DNA of 37,514 nt from Bacteroidales bacterium (GCA_018334675.1 JAGXLL010000022.1:1-37514); one strand, 5' to 3'. Shown: positions 23,889-32,896, counted from the first letter of the stretch. The notes: generated from the letters alone by a model not told the origin. Program-made: numbers and translations.

Positions 23889-25226
23889 TTAATAGGGATT
23901 GTTACCGTCTTTCGTATAGGTGTAGAGGGGTCGTGGAGGGTTATAATGAAACAGGTCGTGTCCGGGCCACTGATCGACCCGATCTATAAAGCTGCTCATC
24001 ATCTCGTCGATCTCATAGGTGAATTCGTGGCCCTGATCGTTGCTTGTATTGAGCACCATGACCCACGAAAACCCATTGCGGCCTTTTTTCATCAGGGCGG
24101 ATGTTCCCGAGAGGGTCCCTGATCGTTTCCAGATGCCATTATAAGTTGTACTGACCCATCCTATGGGTTTGAATCCCGGTGGTGTATGGGTCATTTGATG
24201 TAAAGTTGTATCGTTTAGAATATCTCTCTTGCCATTGCGGCCGTTGATATGAACCAACAATTTGAGGAGCTCGGCCGGAGAAGCTATCCAGGCACCCGCA
24301 GCCCCCAGCACCTTTAGGTTATTGCCTCCGTAATAACTGGGCACCTTTTTACGATACTCATAGGATGAATATGCAGTATGATACCTGGAATTGGAATAAT
24401 ATTTCACCTCATTGGAATACCGCTTACCCGGCATGGCATGACCCAGGTGCATATCATAAATGCCAATGGGGTTCAACACCCTGGAGTTGACATAATTCTC
24501 ATAATCCATACGGGTGAGGCGTTCGATCACTTTGCCCAGTACCGCATAACCAAAATTGGAATAAGAGCTCCTGGAACCCGGATCGAAATCAAGGGTTCTT
24601 TTGCTTAGGGTATAGCGAATGGTGGTTTCCAGATCAATGGGCAAGTCAGCATCCATCTCCCGTTTGATGGCATAGGGCATGAATACAGGATCCCCGCTGT
24701 ATTTATCCCATCCGGCAGCATGGGTGAGCAGGTGATAAATGGTGATATCTTTTACTCTTGGATCTCGGATGTTCAGGAATGAGGGATCATCCAAAATACC
24801 GTTCTCCCCAAAGACATGATCCTTCAGGTTAAGCTTGCCTTCTTCCATGAGCTGCATGACGGCCACTGCTGTGATAAGCTTGGATACACTGGCTACCCTG
24901 AAAAGGTTCCTGGGTTCTACTTCGATGCCCTTTTCCCGGTCGGCATATCCAAACCCTTTGGCGTAAATCAACCGTTCATTTTTTGCTATGGCCACCGAGG
25001 CACCAACGACATCCCACTTTTCAAGAAATTCATGTATTTCTTGCTCTGCCTCAGCTACTTGAGGGTATGAAGAGATGTTGTTGTTCAGTCGGTGCGAAAC
25101 AGCATTTCCCGCTACACCGGACTCAATGTCCAGTGACATGGACCGCTCAGAGAGCGAAATGAATATTTCCGCAAAAAATACCAATGAAAGCGCGATCGCT
25201 TTTTTACTTATGGCCCGTGTAACCAT
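23889..25226 (-). CDS. Exported serine hydrolase, beta-lactamase/penicillin-binding-protein-like
   Basis: Class C beta-lactamase-related (Pfam Beta-lactamase) hydrolase of 445 residues from ATG 25226. The N-terminal MVTRAISKKAIALSLVFFAE is a signal peptide or anchor; the open frame upstream to 25286 spoils it. Nucleophile motif ASVSK: Ser113-x-x-Lys116. The second motif is Tyr-Ser-Asn in RSSYSNFGYAVLG, and a KTG-like box appears as RSGTLSG near residue 350. Typical substrates are peptides, D-amino-acid peptides or esters; true beta-lactamase activity is not implied. A stand-alone gene with its own promoter, acting in the periplasm or at the envelope. The C-terminus ends in a Tyr/Pro-rich tail. 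Confidence 0.88.
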   Translation of the reverse strand: MVTRAISKKAIALSLVFFAEIFISLSERSMSLDIESGVAGNAVSHRLNNNISSYPQVAEAEQEIHEFLEKWDVVGASVAIAKNERLIYAKGFGYADREKGIEVEPRNLFRVASVSKLITAVAVMQLMEEGKLNLKDHVFGENGILDDPSFLNIRDPRVKDITIYHLLTHAAGWDKYSGDPVFMPYAIKREMDADLPIDLETTIRYTLSKRTLDFDPGSRSSYSNFGYAVLGKVIERLTRMDYENYVNSRVLNPIGIYDMHLGHAMPGKRYSNEVKYYSNSRYHTAYSSYEYRKKVPSYYGGNNLKVLGAAGAWIASPAELLKLLVHINGRNGKRDILNDTTLHQMTHTPPGFKPIGWVSTTYNGIWKRSGTLSGTSALMKKGRNGFSWVMVLNTSNDQGHEFTYEIDEMMSSFIDRVDQWPGHDLFHYNPPRPLYTYTKDGNNPY

Positions 25227-25310
25227 AAAAATAATCTTTTTAACAATTAAGGTACAATCAATAAGGGCATAACCAATTATGGCCAAAATTGTTTACTCAA
25301 AAATAAGCCG

Positions 25311-25339
25311 CAAAAGTAATCTTTTTTAACACCATTCAA
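25311..25339 (-). promoter_or_regulatory. Promoter of the serine hydrolase gene
   Basis: Minus strand: TTG (25339-25337), 18 bp, TACTTTTG (25318-25311). A second -7-like TATTTTTG lies at 25305-25298 without a matching TTG. Leader about 80 nt to ATG 25226. Confidence 0.55.
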
Positions 25340-25425
25340 AATGGTGGGAGAAAAATATACGGGTTTAATAACGAGAAACTACAGGTAATATTATAAGAAG
25401 CGTTGGGGAGTTAACCACAGGGGGC

Positions 25426-25472
25426 AAAAAGTTATCAACAGCCTTCCCCGAAAAGGAAAAGACTGTTGATAA
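25426..25472 (-). terminator. Probable terminator of the outer-membrane barrel gene
   Basis: Perfect 10-bp inverted repeat TTATCAACAG (25432-25441) / CTGTTGATAA (25463-25472) with an inner CCTT/AAGG pairing. On the minus strand it is followed by CTTTTT (25431-25426), 22 bp beyond the stop at 25494. Confidence 0.65.
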
Positions 25473-25493
25473 AATATTTTTTAAGACAATCTT

Positions 25494-26168
25494 TTAGAAG
25501 AACAATCCAACGGTAACAACGAATTGGTTGGGCCGGTTGTTGATGTCGTAATTGTTTCCGCCAATGGTAACGGATTCGCCCAGCTTGCTCAGGCTGCCTT
25601 CATACTTGGCATCAAGGGTCAGGGTATTAAACAGGTCAAGACCTAATCCTACCTGATATCCCCAGGTGGCACCGTTAAACTCTTCCTTGTAATCGCCGAA
25701 GGCCTCCAGGGCGGATTTCTGATCGAGCATGATGGTACCGACAGGGCCTGCCTGCAGACGGGCCGGACCAAACTTCCAACCCACCATGATGGGGATGTCG
25801 ATTCTTTTGAACTCTTGATCCTTGATGGTCGAGTAAGTAGAGTCTATGCCATTGGTGTAGACCTCACTGACTTTCACACGGGAGCTGGTAGAAGTGAACA
25901 TAAGCTCGGGCTGGACATAGAGGGCAGCCAGGGAGATTCTTCCGAAAAATCCTGCCTGAAACCCAACCTTGGCATCCTGCGCCTTCATCTTGAGCTGCTC
26001 AAGATCTGGCTGTTCCAACTCGTCCTGAAGTTGTTCAGAAATGTCGATTTGTTCATCCAGGCTGGTGGATGCCGATACAATGCCGCCTTTGATACCAAAT
26101 TGCAATTGCCCGAATACACTGGGAAGGGCAAAAACCGTTAGTAAAAGCACTAAATAAAATCTCTTCAT
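25494..26168 (-). CDS. Outer-membrane beta-barrel protein
   Basis: 224 residues with a clear signal peptide (MKRFYLVLLLTVFALPSVFG, cleavage before Gln). The mature protein begins LQFGIKGGIVSAS, the usual opening of small Bacteroidota porin-family/PorT-like barrels, and closes with QFVVTVGLFF, a barrel-terminal strand ending in Phe. An acidic Leu/Glu-rich helical insertion (about 38-66, EQIDISEQLQDELEQPDLEQ) stands between the first strands. Strands such as GFFGRISLAALYVQPELMF and WKFGPARLQAGPVGTIM follow. Function unknown. It lies 51 bp downstream of the SlyD-like gene on the same strand and may share its transcript. Confidence 0.88.
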   Translation of the reverse strand: MKRFYLVLLLTVFALPSVFGQLQFGIKGGIVSASTSLDEQIDISEQLQDELEQPDLEQLKMKAQDAKVGFQAGFFGRISLAALYVQPELMFTSTSSRVKVSEVYTNGIDSTYSTIKDQEFKRIDIPIMVGWKFGPARLQAGPVGTIMLDQKSALEAFGDYKEEFNGATWGYQVGLGLDLFNTLTLDAKYEGSLSKLGESVTIGGNNYDINNRPNQFVVTVGLFF

Positions 26169-26219
26169 AACTCAGGGTTTAAGTTTTCTTACACTTCACA
26201 AGAATTATTCCAAAAGTGT

Positions 26220-26720
26220 TTAAATGCCTTCTGAATTGTTGGCGTGTCCCTGGTTGATCTCTTCCTGGGTGGCATCGCGCACTTCCAGTACTTCGCCCTT
26301 GAAGAAAAGATCGTCACCAGCCAGGGGGTGGTTAAAGTCCATCTTGACTTTCTCATCGCCCACTTCCAGTACGATGCCGTCCAGGCGGTTTCCCTGCTGA
26401 TCTTGCATGGGAATGTAATTACCGACTTTCAGCAGGTCGTGGTCGATTTCTCCTTCTATCTCGAATACATTGAGGGGCAGATCAACGATGGCGTCTTCCG
26501 AGGCCTGACCGTAAGCTTCCTCGGAAGGAATCTTGAAGTCAAACTGCTCTCCTTGCTGCAAACCCTGGATATTCTCTTCGAATTTCTCAAGCATATTTCC
26601 TGATCCGTACAGAAAAGTCAGGGGTTTGTCTTTATTGACGGTCTCCACCACTTCACCATCCGTTTCATTCACGTTCAACTGATAGGTAACGGAAACCACT
26701 TTTTGCTTTTCAATAACCAT
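26220..26720 (-). CDS. FKBP-type peptidyl-prolyl cis-trans isomerase, SlyD-like
   Basis: Cytoplasmic folding helper of 166 residues catalysing proline isomerisation. The start (VSVTYQLNVNETDGEVVET) and LTFLYGSGNMLEKFEENI form the first FKBP half, followed by the flap-like insert (DAIVDLPLNVFEIEG ... DQQGNRLDGIVLEVG) and the SlyD hallmark NHPLAGDDLFFKGEVLEVRD, then ATQEEINQGH. The His/Cys-rich nickel-binding tail of E. coli SlyD is absent; only GHANNSEGI follows the domain. No signal peptide. Upstream of the outer-membrane barrel gene by 51 bp, possibly an operon. Confidence 0.93.
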   Translation of the reverse strand: MVIEKQKVVSVTYQLNVNETDGEVVETVNKDKPLTFLYGSGNMLEKFEENIQGLQQGEQFDFKIPSEEAYGQASEDAIVDLPLNVFEIEGEIDHDLLKVGNYIPMQDQQGNRLDGIVLEVGDEKVKMDFNHPLAGDDLFFKGEVLEVRDATQEEINQGHANNSEGI

Positions 26721-26820
26721 AGTATCAATTTTTTTGAATCATTAATTAAGGTAAAAATATCTGTGCAAAGGAAAAGGAATATTTGCGAAAATTCAAAATT
26801 TCACGGGGTTAAATAAAAAA

Positions 26821-27167
26821 AAAAGTACAGCAGGCATATAAGCCAGGTTCTGTGCTCCAGCAAAGCCGGATTTCCATCATTTATCTCAGCGGCCTACCCC
26901 CCGGCATCGGGCGAGCAACCCTCTGTTGCCGGTATACATGGCCTTGCAACCCATGAGTCTGCACAGCCATTCCGGTCACCCGGAATGCTGGTGAGCTCTT
27001 ACCTCACCTTTTCACCGTGACCCCGCGGAACGCGGGGACGTTATTTTCTGTTCCAGATCTATGCCTTCGCAGGCATCTTCCCTTTCGGAAGCATGGTGCT
27101 CTGTGTTGCCCGGACTTTCCTTCTCCCGCCTGCGGCGGGAAACGATGGAACAACCTGCTGTACTTTT
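26821..27167 (-). ncRNA. rnpB: RNase P RNA, type A-like
   Basis: Catalytic RNA that trims 5' leaders of tRNA precursors. Minus-strand landmarks: AGGAAAGTCCGGGC (27121-27108), the universal 5' core, and ACAGAACCTGGCTTATA (26853-26837), the 3' core. Helix P1 closes the molecule: 27167-27154 pairs with 26834-26821 (AGTACAGCAGG / CCTGCTGTACT), followed by a T-run into 26810, which acts as terminator. Length about 347 nt. Stable GC hairpins are visible, for example CCCGCG/CGCGGGG at 27021-27038. It follows the Smr gene by 34 bp on the same strand; I see no clear separate promoter, so co-transcription and processing are possible. The ends are good to a few nucleotides. Confidence 0.96.
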
Positions 27168-27200
27168 TCTATGCAATTAGACAACGGGGCGGGAAGGCTT

Positions 27201-28259
27201 TTATTTTCCAACAAAGACCAACGTCGCCCCGTATCCGTATTCTTTGAAGGAAGCATCCTGATAATCCAGCCGGGGAAAATACCGATCCAGGTATTTGCGG
27301 ATCTCATAACGCAGGCGGCCATTCCCCACCCCATGAATGAAGACGATCTTCCTGGTTTTAGGTGTATGAAGAGCCCCTTCCAGGGCCGTCTGAAACCTTC
27401 CCATCTGAATATCCAGCATCTCCTGATTGCTCAGCTGCCCGGGTTTTTCCACCAGCTCCTCGATGTGCAGATCCACCTCTTCGGTATCCTGGTTGGCCGG
27501 CTTGCGGGCCCGGGCTTTGGCGGGGCTCTCCAAATGCTCTTTTTCGCGTACCACCTGTTCGATCTCTTTAGAACTCAGGGCAGCAAGCTTCTGCTGAAGG
27601 TCTTCTTCCTTTTTGATCTCCATGACCATAGCATCTTCTTCAAAAAACTCATTTTCCCTGTAAAGGCTGCCTTTGAAAAATTTCCGGGGGTGCACCTGAA
27701 GATCAGACTCCATGGGAGAGACCGGTTTATAAAAACCTTTTTGATAAAAAATGCATTGAAAGCGGAAACGGCCCAGTTCATTGAGGTGTTCCTGTTCAAT
27801 GTTCTTCAAAAAAGTCTTCATATTATCTTCCAGATGTCCGGAAGCAAAATATACCCAGGATTCTCCTCTCTTGAGCAATATCAAATAGAAAAGATAAAAA
27901 TCGGAATCATTGATCAGATAAGACTCCAGATCATATTGTTCAGGATGAGCCGGATCATGGGGCACGAAAGCCAGATATAAATGGTTGCCCGGATCCTCGG
28001 AAGATGGGAGGGTCTGTGATTCGGGCTCTTCTTGTTGGAAAGCGTCATAGTCTTCCTGGTCCGGTTCGGAAAAATATCCCTGTTGTTGCTGCTGTTCTTC
28101 TTGCTCTTCTCGGGTTCTCAGCAGTTCCTCTGCCAGAACAGGCACTTCAAAACCATCTTCGCTGAGCACCTGGACCATGTCCTTGCTCAGAATCTTGGTA
28201 ACTGTGCCGCCACCGGTATCATTCAGGAACTTGACCTGATCTCCTACTTTCAATTTCAT
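27201..28259 (-). CDS. DUF2027 and Smr-domain protein
   Basis: 352 residues, a Bacteroidota architecture. N-terminal DUF2027 piece: KLKVGDQVKFLNDTGGGTV followed by VPVLAEELLRT, an SH3-like/KOW-like barrel. A Gln/Glu-rich linker (about 48-85) leads to a middle domain of strands (LYLAFVPHD, SDFYLFYLILLKRGESWVYF), and the C-terminus is an Smr domain (about 265-352): VDLHIEELV, then FIHGVGNGRLR, ending in GATLVFVGK. Smr domains are nicking endonucleases or RNA-binding/ribosome-rescue modules, so a role on nucleic acid is likely. Upstream of rnpB by 34 bp and divergent from queA across the palindromic promoter at 28321-28338. Confidence 0.92.
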   Translation of the reverse strand: MKLKVGDQVKFLNDTGGGTVTKILSKDMVQVLSEDGFEVPVLAEELLRTREEQEEQQQQQGYFSEPDQEDYDAFQQEEPESQTLPSSEDPGNHLYLAFVPHDPAHPEQYDLESYLINDSDFYLFYLILLKRGESWVYFASGHLEDNMKTFLKNIEQEHLNELGRFRFQCIFYQKGFYKPVSPMESDLQVHPRKFFKGSLYRENEFFEEDAMVMEIKKEEDLQQKLAALSSKEIEQVVREKEHLESPAKARARKPANQDTEEVDLHIEELVEKPGQLSNQEMLDIQMGRFQTALEGALHTPKTRKIVFIHGVGNGRLRYEIRKYLDRYFPRLDYQDASFKEYGYGATLVFVGK

Positions 28260-28320
28260 TGCTTATCCCTTTATTCGTGAAACATATGGCTATCTTGAGC
28301 CGATCCGTTCAACAGAACAA

Positions 28321-28338
28321 CAAAATTAACTAATTTTG
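28321..28338. promoter_or_regulatory. Palindromic pair of divergent -7 promoter elements
   Basis: CAAAATTA-AC-TAATTTTG is an inverted repeat of two TAnnTTTG elements separated by 2 bp. The right copy (TAATTTTG, 28331-28338) faces queA with start near 28342; the left copy (minus-strand TAATTTTG, 28328-28321) faces the DUF2027-Smr gene. Upstream TTG boxes are imperfect for both. Confidence 0.55.
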
Positions 28339-28358
28339 TACTTCAAACGATAAAAAAC

Positions 28359-29594
28359 ATGACCGATCCCAGAAATATCGCCACCCAGGATTTTGACTAT
28401 CATCTGCCTGAGGCACGCATTCCCAAGTACCCCCGGCAGCAAAGGGATCAGTCGAACCTTTTAATTTACAACCAGGGCAGCATCCACCAGGATGTCTTTC
28501 GCCACCTTGCCCGTCATATCCCTTCCGATCATTTGATGGTATACAACAATGCCCGGGTCGTTTATGCCCGGCTCCTGTTTCATAAACAAACCGGCGCCGG
28601 GATCGAGGTATTTTGTTTGGAACCTCATCAGCCAGCCGACTATAACCAGGCATTTCAGCAAAATGAACAGGTGGAATGGAAATGTCTGGTCGGCAATCTG
28701 AAGAAATGGAAGGAGCAGGATCTTGAGCAGCATTTGGAGATAGAGGGAAAATCGCTAAACCTGAAAGCCCAAAAGATCAGCCGACAGGATCCCTATGTGG
28801 TAGTGCGTTTCAGCTGGGATCATCCCGACATCCCTTTCGGCGATATCCTGGAGAATATGGGTAAAGTACCTATTCCTCCTTACCTGAAAAGGGAAAGCGA
28901 GTGTGTTGATAAGATCCGTTATCAGACTGTATACTCAAAGATAAGGGGTTCTGTGGCTGCTCCCACTGCTGGTTTGCACTTCAGCGATGCGGTTTTCGAG
29001 GAGTTACGGAATAAAGGCATCCCCCACTGCGAGATCACGCTTCATGTGGGGGCCGGTACCTTCAGGCCGGTCAGGGCTGAAACCATCGACCAGCATGCCA
29101 TGCATATGGAGCATTTCGAGGTATCAAGAGAAAGCCTTGATCAGTTGATCCGGCACCATCCCAATATACTGGCGGTCGGAACAACTTCCCTGAGAACCCT
29201 GGAGAGCCTCTACTGGATCGGCCTTAAGCTATCAGAAAATGCGACTGCCCGGGGGCAGATGATGCTGGATCAATGGGAGCATCTGGATATGCGTGGGGAT
29301 GTTCCTGTACCGCGGGCATTGGGTTTTATAAAGGAATATATGGATAAGGCAAATCTGGAAACCCTGCAGGCCAGCACCCGTATTATGATCGCACCAGGCT
29401 ATCCTTTTAAGCTGACCCGGGGCCTGATCACCAACTTCCACCAGCCCAAAAGCACCCTTCTGATGCTGGTGGCTGCTTTTGTGGGATCCGACTGGAAAAA
29501 GATCTATCAGTATGCCCTGGATCATGAATTCCGCTTCCTGAGCTATGGCGACGGGTCGTTGCTCTTCCCCGCGAAAAACCATCATGTCTCGTGA
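28359..29594 (+). CDS. queA: S-adenosylmethionine:tRNA ribosyltransferase-isomerase
   Basis: Transfers and isomerises the ribosyl part of SAM onto 7-aminomethyl-7-deazaguanine in tRNA to form epoxyqueuosine, the late step of queuosine synthesis. 411 residues, longer than the usual 340-350 but in line with Bacteroidota versions. Family motifs: FDYHLPEARIPKYP near the start, APTAGLHFS, EITLHVGAGTFRPV, NILAVGTTSLRTLE and the C-terminal LITNFHQPKSTLLMLVAAF. ATG 28359 directly precedes the family N-terminus. Divergent from the Smr gene. No other queuosine gene is in the window. Confidence 0.97.
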   Translation: MTDPRNIATQDFDYHLPEARIPKYPRQQRDQSNLLIYNQGSIHQDVFRHLARHIPSDHLMVYNNARVVYARLLFHKQTGAGIEVFCLEPHQPADYNQAFQQNEQVEWKCLVGNLKKWKEQDLEQHLEIEGKSLNLKAQKISRQDPYVVVRFSWDHPDIPFGDILENMGKVPIPPYLKRESECVDKIRYQTVYSKIRGSVAAPTAGLHFSDAVFEELRNKGIPHCEITLHVGAGTFRPVRAETIDQHAMHMEHFEVSRESLDQLIRHHPNILAVGTTSLRTLESLYWIGLKLSENATARGQMMLDQWEHLDMRGDVPVPRALGFIKEYMDKANLETLQASTRIMIAPGYPFKLTRGLITNFHQPKSTLLMLVAAFVGSDWKKIYQYALDHEFRFLSYGDGSLLFPAKNHHVS

Positions 29595-29666
29595 TAAGCC
29601 ACCAAGTGAATGATTAAGGATGAATGCGTAGATACGGGACTTGGAAGGAAGAATGGTAAGATTGCT

Positions 29667-29786
29667 AAATTGTTCGTTTCATTGTTCAATTGTTTAATGG
29701 TTGATCTAAATTAAAAAATTGATTTTTAATAATTTAGCGATCTTATCATTTGGCAATTCAATTATTTAACAATTAACGAACAATTT
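29667..29786. repeat. AT-rich inverted repeat in the queA/aldolase gap
   Basis: A perfect 12-bp outer repeat AAATTGTTCGTT (29667-29678) / AACGAACAATTT (29775-29786), with imperfect inner pairing of CAATTGTTTAAT-like against ATTTAACAATT-like segments. The stretch is nearly all A/T with repeating TTGTTCAATT words. It may be a long hairpin terminator for the two convergent genes, or a small dispersed repeat. Confidence 0.6.
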
Positions 29787-29832
29787 GACAATTCAATACA
29801 ATATTAATTTCTTTTCTTCCTTAGCCTTCGCC

Positions 29833-30867
29833 TTAGCCTTTATCCACCAGCCTTCTAATCAGACCCACAAAATCGTAGATCTCCTGTTCGGTGGTATCGA
29901 AAGAGGTCATCCAGCGAACCACCGACTGGGGTTCATCCCATATATAAAAGAAAAACTCCTCCTGCAGCCTGGGAATGATATCCCTGGGAACCCTGGCGAA
30001 AACCCCGTTTGCCTCTACTTTTTGGGTGACCTCGATGCCGGGTACCTTTTCCGCCTCCTCTGCTAAGAGCCGGGCCATTTCATTGGCATGCTGTGCGGTT
30101 TGGTACCATAAATCGCTGGAAAGGTATCTTAGAAACTGGGCAGAGATAAAGCGCATCTTAGAAGCCAGTTGCATGCCCTGCTTTCTGATGAACTTAAATT
30201 CATCTGGTGCCTGAGCATTGAGGAAAACCACCGCCTCACCGTACATCAGACCATTCTTGGTGCCCCCAAATGAAAGTATATCCACACCTGCATCGGTGGT
30301 GATCTCCCGAAGGCTTACATTGAGCGAGGCAGCAGCATTGGCTATCCGGGCGCCGTCCATGTGCACATATATCCCGTTTTGATGGGCGTATTCGGCTATC
30401 TCCTTTATTTCTTCCGGTTTATATACGGTGCCCAGTTCTGTGGCCTGGGTGATGGAAATGATCCTGGGCTGAGAATGATGTTCGAAACCTATACCCTTTA
30501 CGTGAGGCTCGATGCCCTCCACCCTAATCTTGCCATCATCGGTCTCCACCGGCAGCAATTTGATCCCGTTGAACTTCTCAGGAGCACCACATTCATCTTC
30601 CTGAATATGTGCTGTTTCTGCACATATCACCGAGTGAAAGGAGCTGGAGAGGGCGCCGATGCCAAGCACATTGGCTCCTGTACCAAGAAAAACAAAATAA
30701 GGGTCGGCCCGTTCCCCCAGATGATGTTGAATGGCTTTTCTGGCTTCCCGGGTATAGGCATCATCTCCATAAGCCACCGTATGCCCCTTATTGGCTTCAG
30801 TGAGTGCGATCATGATCTCCGGATGAACCCCGGAGTTGTTATCACTTGCAAATCCTTTTTTATTCAT
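29833..30867 (-). CDS. Threonine aldolase-family PLP enzyme (beta-eliminating lyase superfamily)
   Basis: 344 residues, fold-type I aminotransferase-like lyase. Low-specificity threonine aldolases split L-threonine or allo-threonine to glycine and acetaldehyde. Visible marks: ASDNNSGVHPEIMIAL near the start, VAYGDDAYT (31-39, substrate-binding region), AETAHIQEDECGAPE with His87 stacking on PLP, HMDGARIANAAASL with Asp171 pairing the pyridine nitrogen, and Schiff-base Lys204 in FGGTKNGLMYGEAVV. Substrate specificity within the family (threonine, phenylserine or another beta-hydroxy amino acid) cannot be read off. The gene stands alone with its own promoter. Confidence 0.93.
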   Translation of the reverse strand: MNKKGFASDNNSGVHPEIMIALTEANKGHTVAYGDDAYTREARKAIQHHLGERADPYFVFLGTGANVLGIGALSSSFHSVICAETAHIQEDECGAPEKFNGIKLLPVETDDGKIRVEGIEPHVKGIGFEHHSQPRIISITQATELGTVYKPEEIKEIAEYAHQNGIYVHMDGARIANAAASLNVSLREITTDAGVDILSFGGTKNGLMYGEAVVFLNAQAPDEFKFIRKQGMQLASKMRFISAQFLRYLSSDLWYQTAQHANEMARLLAEEAEKVPGIEVTQKVEANGVFARVPRDIIPRLQEEFFFYIWDEPQSVVRWMTSFDTTEQEIYDFVGLIRRLVDKG

Positions 30868-30884
30868 TTGATATTGTTTTTTGG

Positions 30885-30912
30885 CAAAGATAAAGGAATC
30901 TTCTTTTTACAA
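30885..30912 (-). promoter_or_regulatory. Promoter of the threonine aldolase-like gene
   Basis: Minus strand: TTG (30912-30910), 17 bp, TATCTTTG (30892-30885). Predicted start near 30881, about 14 nt before ATG 30867. Confidence 0.6.
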
Positions 30913-30980
30913 AAAATGTCCGGGCACCCGATGCCCGAACATTTTTCTACAAACATGAGAAAGGGTTGTGGTTGATCGGA

Positions 30981-32621
30981 TCAGAACTGCTCGTCATATT
31001 TGGTCCACAGCTCATCACCCAGTTTCCAGGCCCGCTCGACCACTTTGGTGCCCCACCGGTTGGTATAGTTGGTCAGGAATTCCTCGGCTTTTTGGGGATC
31101 TTCCTGATGGAGTTCCTTAGCCTTCTCTTCAATCTCGGGCTGTTGTTCAAAAAGTTTCTTTTGCCAGGGATCCCAAACAGCATCCACATCTTTGTGCATG
31201 TCCCCCCAACGCTGGGCAGCAAGGGTACCCATCCGGTTAAAAGCCCACCAGGCCGACTCACGGGTATAACCATCGGTTCTTCCGGGGGTGCTGTATGAAT
31301 CGGGGAGCTTGTTGGTTCCGGCATAAACCGGGATATAGATTGAAGAGGCCACATTATCCTGGGCCAGCCAGGTTACCCCGCCTATCTCATCGGGAAGCCA
31401 GCTCCGGCACTGAATGATGGTAGCGTACATGGTATACCATCTGGCGATGGTTCTTTCGCCAAGAAAGCGGATATCGCCGGATTCCTCGTTGACCGAGTAC
31501 CAGCTGCCACTTACATCTTCGATGGCCAGCTGATCGTAGGGCATGAAAGGATTGGCCAGGGGTGAAATGACCTGCTCTCCCTGCTCATTCTCTACCGTGG
31601 TGTTTCTCCTCATGTCGTAAGGTGTACCCTTGTAATAATCCTTGAAAGCCTTTACCAGATCAATGAGTTCAACCTTTTCATCAGGTTGCACCGAGAAGGG
31701 GTAGTTCTCGGAGGTCGGGCTCAGATCCAGAGAGGGAGCAAGCAGATCGAACACCCTCCATTCGCGTCTTCTGGAGGCAACCGACTCGCGGCTGTGGGGC
31801 GCATAAGCATAACAGAACTCAAAAGGCCCTTCATCGGGGTTCCACCAGTCTTTTTCTTTGGCCACCCGGAAGATGTTGTCGGAGGCCATAAAATGGTCGG
31901 GATCGTCCAGGTTGATCTGACGGATCCGGGAGGCATTGGCATTAACCGAGATGTGTCCGTCGGGCACCCGCTGGGCTGCCCATATCGAGCCGACCTTGCC
32001 CTTGCCGGGTCCGACGATCTCAAAATGCCAAACCTCTTGCTCATCGGCAATGGTCAAACACTCTCCATAATCATTCCAGCCATACTGTTGGGTCAGCCGG
32101 CCGGCCAGCTTGATGGCTTCTCTTGCCGTGCTGGCCCGCTCCAGCATCAGCTGACAGAGCCGCTGACAGTCGATCAGCCCTTCATCGCTCTGAAGCTCAT
32201 CCCGGCCGCCGAAGGTAGATTCACCCACGGCAAGCTGATGTTCATTCATGCTGGGGTAAGCGGTGTTCAGATATTTGTTGGTGTGATTAACCTGGGGAAT
32301 ATCGCCGACCCGCACATGCTTGTAGGCCGGCATGGCTTGGGTGGTATCGTCCATGCGCTTAAACATGGGCACTACATCTCCTTCCTGATGATCCCTGGCC
32401 GGCTCAATGTCCATCCAGGAACGGGTGGCGTGGCTGTCATCGGTGTGGGAGGTGATCACCGAGCCGTCAGCGGTGGCATCCTTGCCTGCCGTGATGCTGG
32501 TACAACCCTCGGGGAAGCCCCCTTTCCAGTCTTTTTTGCTTTGTGAGTGAGCAAAATTCAAATTCATGGCTGCAATAGCCAGGACGAAAAGGGGATAAAA
32601 AATCAAAATCTTTGTCTTCAT
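30981..32621 (-). CDS. Exported C69-family dipeptidase
   Basis: 546 residues from ATG 32621, chosen because it starts a signal peptide (MKTKILIFYPLFVLAIAAMN, cleavage around AHSQ); the frame upstream to 32708 is not needed. N-terminal-nucleophile hydrolase of family C69: the catalytic Cys40 sits in PEGCTSITAGKDATADGS, followed by VITSHTDDSH, exactly the layout of PepD-like dipeptidases. The family matures by removal of the segment before Cys, exposing its amino group. Further marks are NEHQLAVGESTFGGRDEL and WNDYGECLTIADEQEVWHFEI. It probably degrades dipeptides in the periplasm or outside the cell. Stand-alone gene. Confidence 0.93.
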   Translation of the reverse strand: MKTKILIFYPLFVLAIAAMNLNFAHSQSKKDWKGGFPEGCTSITAGKDATADGSVITSHTDDSHATRSWMDIEPARDHQEGDVVPMFKRMDDTTQAMPAYKHVRVGDIPQVNHTNKYLNTAYPSMNEHQLAVGESTFGGRDELQSDEGLIDCQRLCQLMLERASTAREAIKLAGRLTQQYGWNDYGECLTIADEQEVWHFEIVGPGKGKVGSIWAAQRVPDGHISVNANASRIRQINLDDPDHFMASDNIFRVAKEKDWWNPDEGPFEFCYAYAPHSRESVASRRREWRVFDLLAPSLDLSPTSENYPFSVQPDEKVELIDLVKAFKDYYKGTPYDMRRNTTVENEQGEQVISPLANPFMPYDQLAIEDVSGSWYSVNEESGDIRFLGERTIARWYTMYATIIQCRSWLPDEIGGVTWLAQDNVASSIYIPVYAGTNKLPDSYSTPGRTDGYTRESAWWAFNRMGTLAAQRWGDMHKDVDAVWDPWQKKLFEQQPEIEEKAKELHQEDPQKAEEFLTNYTNRWGTKVVERAWKLGDELWTKYDEQF

Positions 32622-32896
32622 ACCTTTGCAAATTTTGTGGATTATGCTGGGCCCTGACCCCCTGCTGCCATCCATACAGACCAGATGCAGTGAAAGTTTG
32701 AGACCCACCAGTAATATTGATGCACCAAAATAATAAAATTCTTCCTATTTCCATTATCGTATAATGTTTATATTTTAAGCAGGAGGAATTGACATCCGAA
32801 GCTTTTAATCGAGCAAAATATTTCATAAATTGTGAAGGATTGTACCGTTCAGGGACGGGAGAATTGGATTATTGTGACATTTCAACAGCCAAGAAT

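Noticed and set aside
25432-25472. TTATCAACA words resembling DnaA boxes, suggesting an origin
   Set aside because: Only two copies, arranged as the arms of a terminator hairpin; no dnaA, dnaN or AT-rich unwinding region nearby.
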